Assembly (NCBI GenBank): GCA_027322215.1
Contig: DAHVRW010000002.1
Coordinates: 1 to 42,047 of the forward strand
Direction: 5' to 3'
DNA: 42,047 bases
DNA from: Marinimicrobium sp.
Lineage (GTDB): Bacteria; Pseudomonadota; Gammaproteobacteria; Pseudomonadales; Cellvibrionaceae
The notes under the pieces were generated by a model, which was given only the letters and a program-made list of their open reading frames with translations, searched no databases and was not told where the DNA came from. This document shows, piece by piece, positions 9,690 to 19,375 of this stretch (position 1 is its first letter; each line of letters opens with the position of its first letter). The position numbers and the translations under genes were made by a program.

Positions 9690-11498
9690 CTACAGTGATT
9701 CGTATTCAAACTCGCGAATAACATCCAGAAACGCCTCTCCAAAGCGCTCCAGTTTGGTGTCGCCCACACCGCTGATAGCCAGCAGCTGCCGAGGCTCAAC
9801 GGGTTTTTGTTCCAGCATGGCGCGCAGGGTCGCATCGTGGAAAATGACGTACGGCGGTACGCCGTGCTCGTCCGCCAGGCGTTTTCGACAGGCGCGCAGC
9901 GCCTGCCACAGGCCCAGTTCTTCCTCGGGTATTTCTTCCAGCGCTCGGCGCACCGAGGCGCGGGCCGCGGGTGCTTTGACTTCGCGCCGCAGGAGCACCG
10001 CCTGCTCACCCCGCAAAACCGGCCGACACCGCTCTGTCAGCCGCAGGCCGCCATAACCTTCCGGGTCCACGTCGAGGTAGCCCGCAGCCACCAGCTGACG
10101 CAAAATCGAACGCCACTCGCCCGCGCTCAAATCGCGCCCGATGCCATAGGTTGATAGGCGATCATGCCCCAAGGCGAGGATTCGTTCCGCCGTACTGCCG
10201 CGCAACACATCGATTAGATGATTGGCGCCAAAGCGCTGACCGGTGCGGTACACACATGAGAGCGCCTTTCGAACCGCCTCACTGGCGTCCCATGTTTCTG
10301 GCGGCGACAAACAGGTATCGCAATTGCCGCAGGGAGTTTCCAGAATATCGCCAAAATAACGCAATAACACCTGACGACGACAGCTAGTCACTTCGCACAG
10401 GCCGAGCATGGCGGTCAGTCGCTGTTGCTCCTGGCGCTTGAACGCCTCAGCGCCCTCGGAGCTGCTCATCATCTGGCGCAGCTTTACCACATCCTCCAAG
10501 CCGTAGAGCAATAACGCGGTAGCCGGTTCGCCATCCCGGCCAGCGCGGCCGGTCTCCTGGTAGTAGGCTTCGATACTTTTGGGCAGGTCCAGATGGGCAA
10601 CAAAGCGCACGTCGGGTTTATCGATGCCCATTCCGAAGGCGATGGTGGCCACCATAACGATCTCTTCTTCACGCAAAAAACGGCTCTGGTGGGTAGCCCG
10701 CAAGGCGGCCGGCAAACCAGCGTGATAAGGCAGGGCGTTGAAGCCCTGTTGGCACAGCCACTGGGCCGTTTGTTCGACTTTATTGCGCGACAAACAATAA
10801 ACGATGCCCGATTGCTGGGCGTGTTCGGCGCGCAAAAATTGCAGCAGCTGCTGACGTGGATTGTCTTTTAACTGAATACGATACTGGATGTTGGGCCTAT
10901 CGAATCCCGCCACGAACTGGCGTGCTTGCTCGAGCCCGAGCCGGGTAACTATCTCTTGGCGGGTGCGCACGTCAGCGGTGGCCGTCAGGGCGATGCGCGG
11001 CACTTGGGGAAAGCGTTGCTGGAGTATGTCCAAGCGTAAATAATCGGCGCGAAAATCGTGTCCCCACTGGGCCACGCAATGGGCTTCATCAATGGCAAAC
11101 AGTGCCAGGGGCGCTGATTCGAGCAAGCTCAGGGTGCGCCCTTGCAGCAGACGCTCCGGCGCCACATAAAGAAGATCCAGCTCGTTGCTGAGCAGGGCCT
11201 GTTCAGTGGCTCGTACCTGTTCCATCGACAAGGTGGAATTGAGAAATCCGGCGCGCACACCCAGCTCATTGAGCGCATCCACCTGATCCTGCATAAGCGC
11301 GATCAGTGGCGATATAACCACCCCCACGCCGGGGCGCAAGAGGGTGGGAATTTGATAGCACAGTGACTTTCCTCCGCCGGTGGGCATCAGCACCAACGCA
11401 TCCTCGCCGGCGATCAGCGTGTCGATAATCGCTTCCTGCTGGCCGCGGAAACTGGGATAACCAAAGGTGTGCTGAAGTACGTCCAGAGGGGTTTGCAT
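9690..11498 (-). CDS. recQ: ATP-dependent DNA helicase RecQ
   Basis: 602 aa; [21 protein letters not shown] zinc site CGNCDTC, HRDC C-terminus. Confidence 0.97.
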   Translation of the reverse strand: MQTPLDVLQHTFGYPSFRGQQEAIIDTLIAGEDALVLMPTGGGKSLCYQIPTLLRPGVGVVISPLIALMQDQVDALNELGVRAGFLNSTLSMEQVRATEQALLSNELDLLYVAPERLLQGRTLSLLESAPLALFAIDEAHCVAQWGHDFRADYLRLDILQQRFPQVPRIALTATADVRTRQEIVTRLGLEQARQFVAGFDRPNIQYRIQLKDNPRQQLLQFLRAEHAQQSGIVYCLSRNKVEQTAQWLCQQGFNALPYHAGLPAALRATHQSRFLREEEIVMVATIAFGMGIDKPDVRFVAHLDLPKSIEAYYQETGRAGRDGEPATALLLYGLEDVVKLRQMMSSSEGAEAFKRQEQQRLTAMLGLCEVTSCRRQVLLRYFGDILETPCGNCDTCLSPPETWDASEAVRKALSCVYRTGQRFGANHLIDVLRGSTAERILALGHDRLSTYGIGRDLSAGEWRSILRQLVAAGYLDVDPEGYGGLRLTERCRPVLRGEQAVLLRREVKAPAARASVRRALEEIPEEELGLWQALRACRKRLADEHGVPPYVIFHDATLRAMLEQKPVEPRQLLAISGVGDTKLERFGEAFLDVIREFEYESL

Positions 11499-11569
11499 CG
11501 CGCCAGTATACGGGCAGCGGCCGCGCGGTGCCAGAATGTGGCCGCGCCCGTGAGCCGGCTAGGGGATGT

Positions 11570-11866
11570 TTACGATGGGTCGTCACGTCGTCTTTTCTGA
11601 CTCACCAAAAGCTCCAGCCCAGAACCTGGATCTTCCTCGCCACAAGCGGCATAGCCCATAGGGCTTCCCGCGGCGGCTTCGCGACTGTTCAAGGTGAAGG
11701 TTCGCCACCAAAGCTCGGTCGCGCTGACGGCGGTTTGTGTTTCGTGGCCGGTGCCGTTGGTCACCGGTTGTTTAGTCGTCTGATCCTGCCGACTATCCGG
11801 CACAGGCGCACTTTTCGCTGGTTGTGAGGATGGCATCATCGGATTGGGCAACTGGGATTTAGCCAT
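11570..11866 (-). CDS. Hypothetical protein
   Basis: ORF with GGAGG ribosome-binding site 6-7 nt before ATG (aattGGAGGcagtaATG); no recognised domain. Confidence 0.5.
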   Translation of the reverse strand: MAKSQLPNPMMPSSQPAKSAPVPDSRQDQTTKQPVTNGTGHETQTAVSATELWWRTFTLNSREAAAGSPMGYAACGEEDPGSGLELLVSQKRRRDDPS

Positions 11867-11897
11867 TACTGCCTCCAATTACGTACTGCTGGGATTT

Positions 11898-12062
11898 TTA
11901 AGAGTCCTGCTTTTTGTTTGTCCGGTTAAACACTGGCCATGGTAACAGGGTTTCAAACCACAGCCCCGTGAAATTTTTCTCCGCATTTACCGTGGTTAAC
12001 GCGTCATGATCAAAACGATAACGCGCGAAACGCTCAAGCACCAAACCATTGGACAATTCCAC
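11898..12062 (-). CDS. Small hypothetical ORF (about 54 aa), not in the supplied ORF track
   Basis: My reverse-strand reading: VELSNGLVLERFARYRFDHDALTTVNAEKNFTGLWFETLLPWPVFNRTNKKQDS*, GTG start, 31 bp upstream of the hypothetical gene at 11866; protein-like composition but no clear RBS. Confidence 0.35.
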   Translation of the reverse strand: MELSNGLVLERFARYRFDHDALTTVNAEKNFTGLWFETLLPWPVFNRTNKKQDS

Positions 12063-12090
12063 CGACAGTTTGCTCGGTGACTATATAACC

Positions 12091-12118
12091 AAAAAAAAAG
12101 GGCAGCCGAAGCTGCCCT
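12091..12118 (-). terminator. Rho-independent terminator of the discoidin-repeat gene
   Basis: Minus strand AGGGCAGC-TTCG-GCTGCCCT followed by a 9-T run; 8-bp perfect stem with c(UUCG)g tetraloop, 22 bp after the stop. Confidence 0.92.
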
Positions 12119-12140
12119 ATGCATAGTAAGAAAAGAACCT

Positions 12141-14477
12141 TTAACGGGCGCGGATCGTAACGAACTTGCTGTACAGCCCATCGGTATCGAAGGCAGCAAT
12201 TTCAAACTCGTAACTCCCCAACAGCTCCGTAAACGTATGGCGGGTCGCTTTGGGGCCAATGGTTATCGTTCGGTATTGGCTTTCATTGGTGCGACGGTAA
12301 CGGATTTCGTAGCCGCCAATTTCACTCAACTCCAGATACTTGCCATCTTCCCGCGCGCTAGGCGGTGTCCACTCCAGCGTCAAACCGATTGCTGGATCCG
12401 GTGCAGCGATGGTCGAGAGCACCAGCGTGGTGCTGAACGCTGACCAGTTACCCGCCGCATCACCCGCGCGGATGGTGTAGCGATAAGTGGTCCCGGCACG
12501 CAAACCCGAATCGGTAAAGGTACGTGTGCTGCCCGAAACCGTCGTCAAATGGTTTCCGTCCCGATGAATGGTGTAACGGGTGACACCCACATCATCGCTG
12601 GAGGCGTTCCAGCGCAAGCTGATCTGATTTTGACCTACATCGCTGGCACGGAAGCTACCGGGTACAGTCGGGGCGGTTACATCGCCGCTTACGGGCGGAT
12701 TGTCAGGGTCGGTCGGCTTGTCGAGGCCGTCATCCGAATCACTACCAGAGCCATCACCGGGACCTGGTCTGGCACCGTCGTCGTAACCGTCCGGGTCCAG
12801 TGGGTCGTAACCAAATACGTCCATTTGCCATAAGGAGTAGCCCCACGAAGTCCCGCGCTCCAGGCCCTGCATGCGAACATAGCGTCCTGTGGCGTTCAAG
12901 TTAATGTTGTCCACGCCGCCATTGCCATTGATTGTGGTATGGACGGTGCGCCAGTTACGGCCATCGCTCGAAACCCGAATCTGGTAGTCTTTTCCGTAAG
13001 CCGCTTCCCAGTGCAGGCGCACACCGGTGAGGTTATACAGCCCACCCAAGTCCACATCCAGCCACTGATTGTCGGTGCGATCACTGGCCCAACGGGTGGT
13101 CGAATCGCCGTCCACCGCGTTGCTGGCACGCAGCTGCTGAGACTCTGAACTCGAAGCACTAACGGGCTTTTGCTGAGCAAGGTTGGCCTGCGCCGGCGTG
13201 AACGGGGTACCGTGCACTTCAAACTCCCACAGCGAATAACCCCATTGGGTGCCACGCTCATGGCCTTGCATGCGGACGTAGCGACCCACGCCGTTCAGGT
13301 TGATTTGGTCAACGCCGCCCGTGCCGTTCGTTTCGCTGTGCACGGTGCTCCAGGTGTTGCCGTCGGCAGATACCTGAATGTCATAAACCTGACCGTACGC
13401 CGCCTCCCAATGCAGGGTGACACCGCTGAGGCTGTATAACTCGCCCAAATCAATAGCAATCCACTGGGCATCGGTGCGCTCACTGGCCCAGCGGCTATTC
13501 ATATCGCCGTCGGTGACCGTCTGCTCGCTGCGGCTGGTGCCCTCGCGACTGGATGCGGTAACGGTCTTGCCCTGGGCAATGTTGTCACTGGTCACGATCG
13601 CTGGGCTACCCTGCACGTCGAACGCCCACAGAGAGTAACCCCACGCGGTGCCGCGCTCCTGACCGTTCATACGCACGTAACGCCCTGTGCCGTCCACGCT
13701 CAACGTATCAACACCTCCGGTGCCGTTGGTCACTGAGCGCAGGGTTCGCCAGTTTTCTCCGTCATCGGAAATTTGAATTTGATAGGCGCGCCCATAGGCC
13801 GCTTCCCAATGCAGGGTCACTTCACTTACGTGGAAGTTGCCTCCCAGATCCACCGCGATCCAGTTGCGGTCAGAGTAGCTACTGCTCCAGCGTGTCGATA
13901 AATTGTTATCAAACGCGTGGCTCGCGGGGTGACCATTCTCGGCGCTAGAGCTGGTGGCCGTTTTGCCCGCAGCAATGCTGTCGGTACTGACGAAAACGGG
14001 CCCACCATGCACTTCAAACTCCCACAGGGAGTAGCCGTAACGAGTACCCCGTTCAATACCATTCATGCGCACATGGCGTGCTGTCGCATCAATATCGAGC
14101 GAATCGACTCCGCCGCGACCGTTGGTAACGGTACGCACCGTGGTCCAGTTGTCGCCATCATTGGACACCTGGATTTGATAGTGGCGCGCGTAGGCGGCCT
14201 CCCAATGCAAGGTGACGCCACTGAGGGCATACACATCGCCAAGGTCAATCGCAATCCAGTTATTGTCCTGTAAAGAGCTCGCCCATCGGCTGGCCATATT
14301 GCCGTCGACGGCGTTGCGCGCACCCATGCTGGCGGATTCGCGGGAGGAGCTGGTGGCATCTTTGCCCATTGCGAGATTGGTCGAAGCGTGGCCGGCGATA
14401 GACCATAATGCTAAAGAAAGGAAAACCATAAGTGCGGAGAGGTAACGGGTACTTCCGCGCAGGTCGATAGACTTCAT
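12141..14477 (-). CDS. Secreted protein with four F5/8 type C (discoidin) repeats and fibronectin type III domains
   Basis: Signal peptide LSALMVFLSLALWSIAGHAS; four repeats each with SRWAS...W(I/L)(A/D)(I/V)DLG...LHWEAAYG...GYSLW; FN3 APTVPGSFRASDVGQNQISLRWNASSDDVGVTRYTIHRDG; start taken at MKSIDLRG. Confidence 0.88.
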   Translation of the reverse strand: MKSIDLRGSTRYLSALMVFLSLALWSIAGHASTNLAMGKDATSSSRESASMGARNAVDGNMASRWASSLQDNNWIAIDLGDVYALSGVTLHWEAAYARHYQIQVSNDGDNWTTVRTVTNGRGGVDSLDIDATARHVRMNGIERGTRYGYSLWEFEVHGGPVFVSTDSIAAGKTATSSSAENGHPASHAFDNNLSTRWSSSYSDRNWIAVDLGGNFHVSEVTLHWEAAYGRAYQIQISDDGENWRTLRSVTNGTGGVDTLSVDGTGRYVRMNGQERGTAWGYSLWAFDVQGSPAIVTSDNIAQGKTVTASSREGTSRSEQTVTDGDMNSRWASERTDAQWIAIDLGELYSLSGVTLHWEAAYGQVYDIQVSADGNTWSTVHSETNGTGGVDQINLNGVGRYVRMQGHERGTQWGYSLWEFEVHGTPFTPAQANLAQQKPVSASSSESQQLRASNAVDGDSTTRWASDRTDNQWLDVDLGGLYNLTGVRLHWEAAYGKDYQIRVSSDGRNWRTVHTTINGNGGVDNINLNATGRYVRMQGLERGTSWGYSLWQMDVFGYDPLDPDGYDDGARPGPGDGSGSDSDDGLDKPTDPDNPPVSGDVTAPTVPGSFRASDVGQNQISLRWNASSDDVGVTRYTIHRDGNHLTTVSGSTRTFTDSGLRAGTTYRYTIRAGDAAGNWSAFSTTLVLSTIAAPDPAIGLTLEWTPPSAREDGKYLELSEIGGYEIRYRRTNESQYRTITIGPKATRHTFTELLGSYEFEIAAFDTDGLYSKFVTIRAR
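12810..14390 (-). repeat. Four tandem discoidin-domain coding repeats (about 390-410 bp each)
   Basis: Repeated DNA for LHWEAAYG(R/Q/K)xYxIxVSxDG and RYVRMxGxERGTxWGYSLWEF(E/D)VHG; approximate bounds. Confidence 0.85.
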
Positions 14478-15381
14478 TCTTGCGTCCCCAGAAATTATCG
14501 ATAGCTCGCTAATTTCTGCAGATGCACGGACTTTGTCAGCGAACGCGCGTGACGGATCAGAGTGAAGCGGACACACCCCCTTCAGCGCTGATACGCCAAC
14601 AGAAACTAGCGGCGGTAAAAAAATTAACGAGCGTGTGGTTCACTGAGCTATTCATAAAAGGGATTCCATCCGACCGTTGAAATAGCGTTGACGAAAAGTC
14701 TTTGCTGCGAACACTGCCTGGTCCCCGACTGACAATCAGGGACCTTCCATTTAGATTATCGTGGCGCATTTTTCTGTCAAGCAAACCCCATGCACACGAC
14801 GGCAGCCACAGCGCAGGGCCAATCTTGACAAAAAATTTTCGTTATTCTTTACAAAAAACACACCGACTATTCAGCACGCGATCCAATTTTTTTAAAAAGT
14901 AGATCGCAAATAAATCAAGAGGCCCAGTGCGCAAAACCAAAAAGATTATCGAGCGAAATGTGACGTCTCTGTCATCCGGCGCGTGACCCAAAGATGAAGA
15001 ACGCTGGCTAATAAACAAATAGAAAGGGAAGAGGAAAACGCGGGGGCAGACCAAATAACCACGGGGCGCATGATTCTTTATTTCTTATCTTGCATTAATT
15101 CCGACGATTTATAGCCCAAAAGCATCAATAAATATTATTTTTGCGATTTATCATAAAAGTAAGTGCGACGCTGCGCACAGTTTGAACACTTTGTTATACT
15201 TTTTAGTTATCGATAAAGCCCTGCGTTAGTCAAAACAGTTTAAGAACAGTCAAAAATATGGCGCGCCAATCATCGCCCACAGGCCGGTTCCGAACTAACC
15301 CTCCGTCGAGCGGGTGTTTACTGACATTCCGCTCGAACACTCGGTTCCCTGAGTAGTGAACATCTTGGTACCGGCGGAGTA

Positions 15382-16269
15382 TCACCTCATCTGCTTTCGC
15401 TCTACGCCAGCATCGAGATAAATAAGAACCTCTGCGTCGTCGAGTATGTGTAAAAGGCGGAGCCGCACTTGCTCGCCAATGCTGTTACCTTCACGCACCG
15501 TAATTTCGCCATCGACCACAATATGAACATCCACGAGAACCAGATCACCCATGCGCCGTGTGCGCAGGTTCTTATGGGCGAGGACGCCCTCTACCGTGTC
15601 AATCGCCTCAGCCAGCTCGGCAACCTGCTCACCGTCGAGGCCGGTATCGACCAACTCCTGCAAAGAATCCCAGACGAACCGACAGCCCATTGAGCCCACC
15701 ATCATCGCTACAATAATCCCAGCGACCGCATCAAACCAAGCGTAGCCAGCCAAGACACCGGCCACGCCAACAATAACGATAAACGATGAGAGCGCATCCG
15801 AACGGTGATGCCAGGCATTGGCTTCAATGAGCTTCGAGCGTACCTTTCGCCCCACACGGATTGTGTAGTGATACATCAGCTCTTTAATCAGCACCGAGGC
15901 AACGGCTACAGGTAAAACAAACCAGCTTGGCAGAAATAAAGTGGCCGGATTAAGCACCCGCTGAGTGGCATCGTAAATAAAACCCGCGGCTACAATGATC
16001 AACAGCAAGCCAATGCCCACAGTCGCCACGGTTTCAAAACGTTTATGACCATAAGGATGGTTGTGGTCCGCTTCCAAGCGGCCCACATGGGCGGCATACA
16101 AGACCACTACGTCGCTGACAAGGTCGGATAAAGAATGGATACCATCAGCGACCAGAGCCTGTGAATGGCCAAGCACACCAAGCCCTATTTTACCTATCGT
16201 CAACACCACGTTGCCCACCGCCCCCACGAGGGTGACGCGGCGCTTTTGCCGGTACAAATCGTCGGCCAT
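15382..16269 (-). CDS. Cation diffusion facilitator (FieF-like)
   Basis: 295 aa CDF protein: VADGIHSLSDLVSDVVVL, HNHPYGHKRFETVATVGIG, HHRSDALSS. Confidence 0.92.
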   Translation of the reverse strand: MADDLYRQKRRVTLVGAVGNVVLTIGKIGLGVLGHSQALVADGIHSLSDLVSDVVVLYAAHVGRLEADHNHPYGHKRFETVATVGIGLLLIIVAAGFIYDATQRVLNPATLFLPSWFVLPVAVASVLIKELMYHYTIRVGRKVRSKLIEANAWHHRSDALSSFIVIVGVAGVLAGYAWFDAVAGIIVAMMVGSMGCRFVWDSLQELVDTGLDGEQVAELAEAIDTVEGVLAHKNLRTRRMGDLVLVDVHIVVDGEITVREGNSIGEQVRLRLLHILDDAEVLIYLDAGVERKQMR

Positions 16270-16434
16270 ACAGACCTCTAGCTAAACCAATATAAGCGCC
16301 GAACAGCGCGAACCCTACCGGCCGCCAAGTATACTCAGGCGCAAGGCTGGCCCTGCAAGAGCATACCAAGGCGGTAGTGCGCGTCAACAACCTCCCTCTT
16401 GTAGATACGCGCCCCATCCTGTAAAAGCAACAGT

Positions 16435-17067
16435 ATGAGCCAAGGTTCCGTCACAACACCCACAACACCCTATCGCGCCATCGCACGAGCCTGTCAGTAC
16501 ACGCTCGAAGAAAAGCGCAGCCTGTTCCACACCTACCTGTTCCCGGTGCAGACCCGTGAGCAAGCCCTAGCGCACGTCGAGCAACTGCGCATAGAGCAGC
16601 CAGGCGCAACACATTATTGCTGGGCTTACCTGCTCGGGCCCGCGGATCAACCCCGCAGCCAAGCCTTCAATGACGACGGCGAACCCTCGGGCACCGCCGG
16701 CAAGCCCATGCTTCACGTGTTAACCCAGCGGGGCGCGGGCGACTGTCTGGCCGTAGTCGTGCGTATATTTGGCGGGATCAAACTCGGTGCCGGAGGGCTG
16801 GTGCGAGCCTATGGCGGCGCGGTTTCTCAGGCGCTGGATTGTGCCGAGTGGCGAGACGTTACGCCCATCAGCGAAGTGACTATCCGTATACCGTTTGCCG
16901 ATGAGGAGCGGGTAAGGCACTGCCTGGACCCGCTGGAGGCAACCATTTTAAACGTCACCTACGACCAAGAGGTGCACCTGAACATCGCGGTCCCCAGTGG
17001 CGCGTTAAACGCCTTGAAAGAGCGTGTACAACACCTCACGAGTGGGCGTTTTGGTTGGGAGGTCTGA
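16435..17067 (+). CDS. yigZ: YigZ/IMPACT family protein
   Basis: YFPV-like HTYLFPVQT; FNDDGEPSGTAGKPMLHVL; VVRIFGGIKLGAGGLVRAYG. Confidence 0.9.
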   Translation: MSQGSVTTPTTPYRAIARACQYTLEEKRSLFHTYLFPVQTREQALAHVEQLRIEQPGATHYCWAYLLGPADQPRSQAFNDDGEPSGTAGKPMLHVLTQRGAGDCLAVVVRIFGGIKLGAGGLVRAYGGAVSQALDCAEWRDVTPISEVTIRIPFADEERVRHCLDPLEATILNVTYDQEVHLNIAVPSGALNALKERVQHLTSGRFGWEV

Positions 17068-17139
17068 CATAAAAGGCCATCCGGTATCCCGGCATAGGGC
17101 GCCGAGCAATTCGTGCGCGTACTCACCGCCGGTACTATG

Positions 17140-17167
17140 TTATGGTAAGTAGCCCTTATGGTAAGTA
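17140..17167 (+). repeat. Tandem 12-bp direct repeats (ttatggtaagta) upstream of the BCCT operon
   Basis: Identical 12-mers at 17140-17151 and 17156-17167 with a 4-bp gccc spacer. Confidence 0.9.
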
Positions 17168-17231
17168 ACCAGCGATAAAAATTCATTGCCCGGAGGCACA
17201 GGGGTCGGCCTGTCTCTCCTAAGGAATCCTC

Positions 17232-19358
17232 ATGTCTGACGCAACACCTTCTAATCAGAAGCCGAGCGCCGGCTCGACTATTCTCCTTCCAGTATTTCTG
17301 CCCGCCGTCATTGTTATAGCGCTATTAGTGATCGGCACCATCAGCAACCCGACGCTGGCCGCTGAAGCCTTCAGCGCAACTCTCGCGTACATCATCAGCA
17401 CCTTTGGCTGGTTCTACATGTTGTCGGTAGCGTTTTTCCTGGTATTTATTGTCAGTATCGCGCTCACCAAATGGGGCCACATCAAGCTCGGGCCAGACCA
17501 TGCCGACCCTCAGTACAGCTTTCCTGCCTGGTTTGCGATGCTGTTTTCGGCCGGCTACGGCATTGCATTGCTGTTTTTTGGGGTGGCGGAACCTGTGTTG
17601 CACTTTGCCGCGCCTCCAGCGGGCGCTGCTGAGACGGTAGGCTCGGCCCGGCAAGCCATGCAAATCGCATTTTTCCATTGGGGTTTTCACATCTGGGCGA
17701 TTTACGGGTTAGTAGGGCTAGTGCTGGCTTACTTCGCGTTTCGCCACGGGCTGCCGCTGTCGGTGCGCTCGGCGCTGTATCCGCTGATCGGCGAAAAAAT
17801 CTACGGGCCGACTGGCCATGCCGTCGATGTGTTCGCCATTCTCGGCACTATGTTTGGTATCGCCACCACGCTGGGGCTGTCGGTCGCGCAAATTAACGCC
17901 GGCATGAATTATTTGTGGCCCTCCATTGCCGTGGGCCCAACCGTTCAAGTTACGACGATTGCCGTCATTACCGCGTTGACTACGGTGTCGGTTGTGGCGG
18001 GGATGGACAAGGGCATCAAGCGCCTGTCTCTTCTGAACATGACATTGGCAATTTCGCTAATGGTATTTGTGTTCGCGGTAGGCCCGACAATCCATATCTT
18101 GGAAACCTTCCTGCAAAATACGGGTAGCTATCTCAACAACATTGTGGAGCGCACGTTTAACCTTCAGGCGTACGAACGCTCAGACTGGATTGGCAACTGG
18201 ACGCTGTTTATTTTTGGCTGGACGATAGCGTGGGCCCCCTTTGTCGGGTTGTTTATTGCCAAAATTAGCCGCGGCCGCACCATTCGCCAATTTGTGATCG
18301 GTGTCATGCTGGTCCCGTCGATGTTCACCTTCTTGTGGTTTTCCGTCTTCGGTGACACCGCTTTGCATTTGATCATGCACGAGGGCTATACGAGCCTGAT
18401 CGGAGAGGTGCAAGCCGACCACGCCATCGCTTTGTTCAAGCTCCTGGAGGCGTTACCTCTGACGTCAATCGTCTCGTTTATTACGGTGCTGTTGATTGTC
18501 ACCTTCTTCGTTACCTCGGCGGATTCGGGAGCCCTTGTGATTGATTCCCTGGCCTCTGGCGGAGTCCTGCATACACCGGCGTGGCAGCGGTTATTCTGGG
18601 CTTGCTCGGCCGGTCTCGTGGCGGCAACGCTACTGGTAGCCGGTGGACTGAAAGCATTGCAAACCATGACTCTTGTCAGCGCATTGCCCTTCGCCATTAT
18701 CATGATCATTGCCGCTCTAGGTATGTGGCGAGCACTGGTCATTGAAGGGCACCACCATCGCAGCCTAAAGACAGGCGTACCGCAACGCCTGACCGGCACA
18801 TCGGGCCGCAGTTTGTGGCGACAGCGGCTGGCCGGGCTGGTCAGCTTCCCGCAAAAAGACGAAGTGTGGGAGTTTATGGCTTCCACCGTTAGCAAGGCCA
18901 TGCACCGGGTCGAGCGCGAGCTGAAAAAACAGGATTGGGATGCGCAGGTTCACACCGATGAAGAAAACGACCGGCTGTGGCTGGAGGTGATCAAAGAGGA
19001 GCATGTGGACTTCGTTTACGAAATTCGCTGCAAAGAACACGCCCTGCCGGATTACGCTTTCCCCGAAATGCCGCGCGGCGATGCAACTGACACGGTCTAT
19101 TATCGAGCGGAAGTATTCTTACGCCGCGGCGGCCAATCGTACGATATTTTTGGGTTCGATCAGCAGGATATTATTACCGATATCCTGGACCAGTTTGAAA
19201 AGCATCTGCACTTTCTGGATATATCGCCCGGCGTCTTGCCCTGGCGTATGGAAGAGCACGACGACATGCTCGCAACGCCCCCCGAGCCGCCGGAAGAGGA
19301 GCCCAGTGTAAAAGACCCTCAAAACGACGAGCCGGGAACGCCTCCGCGAGACCCGTAA
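17232..19358 (+). CDS. BCCT family transporter with BetT-like C-terminal cytoplasmic domain
   Basis: 708 aa; FFHWGFHIWAIYGLVGLVLAYFAFRHGLP (TM4), WAPFVGLFIAKISRGRTIRQF signature, BetT-like C-terminal domain. Confidence 0.93.
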   Translation: MSDATPSNQKPSAGSTILLPVFLPAVIVIALLVIGTISNPTLAAEAFSATLAYIISTFGWFYMLSVAFFLVFIVSIALTKWGHIKLGPDHADPQYSFPAWFAMLFSAGYGIALLFFGVAEPVLHFAAPPAGAAETVGSARQAMQIAFFHWGFHIWAIYGLVGLVLAYFAFRHGLPLSVRSALYPLIGEKIYGPTGHAVDVFAILGTMFGIATTLGLSVAQINAGMNYLWPSIAVGPTVQVTTIAVITALTTVSVVAGMDKGIKRLSLLNMTLAISLMVFVFAVGPTIHILETFLQNTGSYLNNIVERTFNLQAYERSDWIGNWTLFIFGWTIAWAPFVGLFIAKISRGRTIRQFVIGVMLVPSMFTFLWFSVFGDTALHLIMHEGYTSLIGEVQADHAIALFKLLEALPLTSIVSFITVLLIVTFFVTSADSGALVIDSLASGGVLHTPAWQRLFWACSAGLVAATLLVAGGLKALQTMTLVSALPFAIIMIIAALGMWRALVIEGHHHRSLKTGVPQRLTGTSGRSLWRQRLAGLVSFPQKDEVWEFMASTVSKAMHRVERELKKQDWDAQVHTDEENDRLWLEVIKEEHVDFVYEIRCKEHALPDYAFPEMPRGDATDTVYYRAEVFLRRGGQSYDIFGFDQQDIITDILDQFEKHLHFLDISPGVLPWRMEEHDDMLATPPEPPEEEPSVKDPQNDEPGTPPRDP

Positions 19359-19375
19359 AACAAGAGGAGGACGCA

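Noticed and set aside
11996-12259. Minus ORF 11996..12259
   Set aside because: Overlaps the discoidin 3' end in another frame and reads straight through the strong terminator at 12091-12118.
12237-14445. Many ORFs antisense or out of frame within the discoidin repeats
   Set aside because: They recur with the repeat period, so are by-products of repeated coding sequence.
14557-15054. Short ORFs in the AT-rich intergenic region (14557..14784, 14702..14902, 14842..15054)
   Set aside because: No RBS, no recognisable protein features; overlapping on both strands.
17111-17126. Possible SlmA-binding site (gcgcgtactcac versus GTGAGTACTCAC)
   Set aside because: Only one half-site is good (10/12 matches); a single degenerate match is expected by chance without a genome-wide scan.
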